Shown in pieces: positions 63,443 through 64,000 of a DNA stretch of 64,000 nt (its first letter is position 1; the number at the start of each line of letters is the position of its first letter). The stretch is taken from NCBI RefSeq assembly GCF_000739595.1, contig NZ_BBJP01000030.1, positions 109,420 to 173,419 on the forward strand. The letters are read 5' to 3'. The translations under genes were made by a program, and so were the position numbers. The notes under the pieces were generated by a model. The model was not told the origin of the DNA, ran no database searches, and was given only the letters and a program-made list of their open reading frames with translations. This DNA is from Halorubrum halophilum (GTDB taxonomy: Archaea; Halobacteriota; Halobacteria; Halobacteriales; Haloferacaceae).

Positions 63443-64000
63443 TACTGGCCGATAGAACGGAACCGGGTATATAATCGGGGATCGCCAACCTTGAGCGGAT
63501 CCGGATCGCCTCGAGCAGTAATTCGGGGATTGCCAACTCCTGAATTCTCGGATTTGCTTCAACCAGGCCCCGCAGGTGGCTCATTCGCTCTTTCTCGTGA
63601 TTGCTTTGGCTCGGAGTTCTAAAGCTGCCATTGACGCTGATCCGCGGTCGGGTTATTGTAGAGCTCTTCGAATGTCTGTGAATCATTTACGATGGTGATC
63701 AGTCTCTCGTGGAGCCTTCCGAACTAGGTCGACACGAGAGGGTGTCATAGAACTATCGCTAGTTGTCCACTCTCTCGATAACGGCGGCAGCAAAACCTCG
63801 GTTTCACACCGGAAGAACGCTGAAGACGAGACGAAGAACCCTACGAACGCTGCGGAGGGTCGAGAAAGCATCTACTTCCATACGTGTTCCTTCTGTCGCT
63901 GTCGCTGAGGGCACTCTCAGAACAAAGCTGTCGCTCCTCCTAAGCCTCGCTACACCGAAGCGAGGCGACTAAGAGGAGTCCATGCTGACTACACGTGTAA
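63443..64000. other. Right-edge region with hairpins but no supported gene
   Basis: Several small open frames occur but none resembles a known protein and codon use is unconvincing. Two inverted repeats stand out: CGAGAG (63735-63740) with CTCTCG (63772-63777) around GTGTCATAGAACTATCGCTAG, and CTCCT/GCCTCGCT (63934-63951) with AGCGAGGC/AGGAG (63959-63978). They could be ends of an insertion element continuing beyond the window, or terminators. TTGGCAATCCCCGAATTA and TTGGCGATCCCCGATTAT form a diverged direct repeat on the minus strand near 63475-63540. Confidence 0.4.

Noticed and set aside
63763..63972. 69-codon plus-strand ORF at the right edge
   Set aside because: It runs through two inverted repeats, is Arg/Thr/Leu-rich and has no family resemblance; an equally long frame exists on the other strand.

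Overview
This window is chromosomal DNA from an extremely halophilic archaeon of the class Halobacteria. The evidence is very high GC content through most of the window, strongly acidic proteins, archaeal information-processing genes (PCNA, Hjc, RIO1 kinase, a KH-domain ribosome-assembly factor, thermosome, archaeal-type PheS/PheT), a HalOD1 protein, leaderless-type promoters with a TTTATA-like box about 26-30 bases before the start codon, and haloarchaeal gene types such as an NAD-dependent LigA and LUD proteins. A genus such as Halorubrum is plausible, but the sequence alone does not prove it.

Positions 1-51200 are mostly core genome. In order they hold: uvrB; small membrane proteins and lipoproteins; an SPFH/stomatin protein; an O-acetylhomoserine sulfhydrylase-type enzyme; a VapBC-like toxin-antitoxin pair; an ABC-2 exporter; ligA; an IS1341-type TnpB element; an amidohydrolase; a protein with five YegP-like repeats; a glutaredoxin-like protein; malate dehydrogenase; an MFS transporter; a histidine kinase; PCNA; a phosphohexomutase; an FMN reductase; hjc; rio1; a broken MazF toxin with its winged-helix partner; a Pno1-like KH protein; the thermosome; a LUD protein; tRNA-Lys with several degenerate tRNA 3'-end copies; an M20 peptidase; a ParB-like protein; an M29 aminopeptidase; pheST; HalOD1; a cluster of a pseudo-M48 protease, a MinD-like ATPase and a coiled-coil partner; a thioredoxin-type arsenate reductase; and the phosphate operon pstSCAB-phoU-(AbrB-PhoU).

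A family of roughly 300-350 bp GC-rich repeats lies between the core genes. There are four full copies and one partial copy in 37 kb. They have conserved sequence blocks, variable hairpins and TTATAA-like flanks, and they do not look protein-coding. A second notable regulatory candidate is a 24-codon ORF with three Phe codons near its end, upstream of pheST on the same strand, followed by possible alternative hairpins.

From about 51200 to the right edge the composition changes: AT-rich spacers, different codon use, toxin-antitoxin pieces (Doc/Fic toxin, RHH antitoxin, a probable toxin remnant) and a tyrosine-integrase C-terminal remnant. This is an accessory, probably defence-related island. 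It carries a 1671-residue helicase/nuclease (DUF4011-type SF1 helicase, Vsr/DUF559-like nuclease, DUF3320-like C-terminus), an AAA ATPase with a DUF234-like nuclease end, a convergent adenine methyltransferase / Mrr-like endonuclease pair, and a PD-(D/E)XK protein with a duplicated C-terminal domain. The last 550 bases contain hairpins but no gene I can support.
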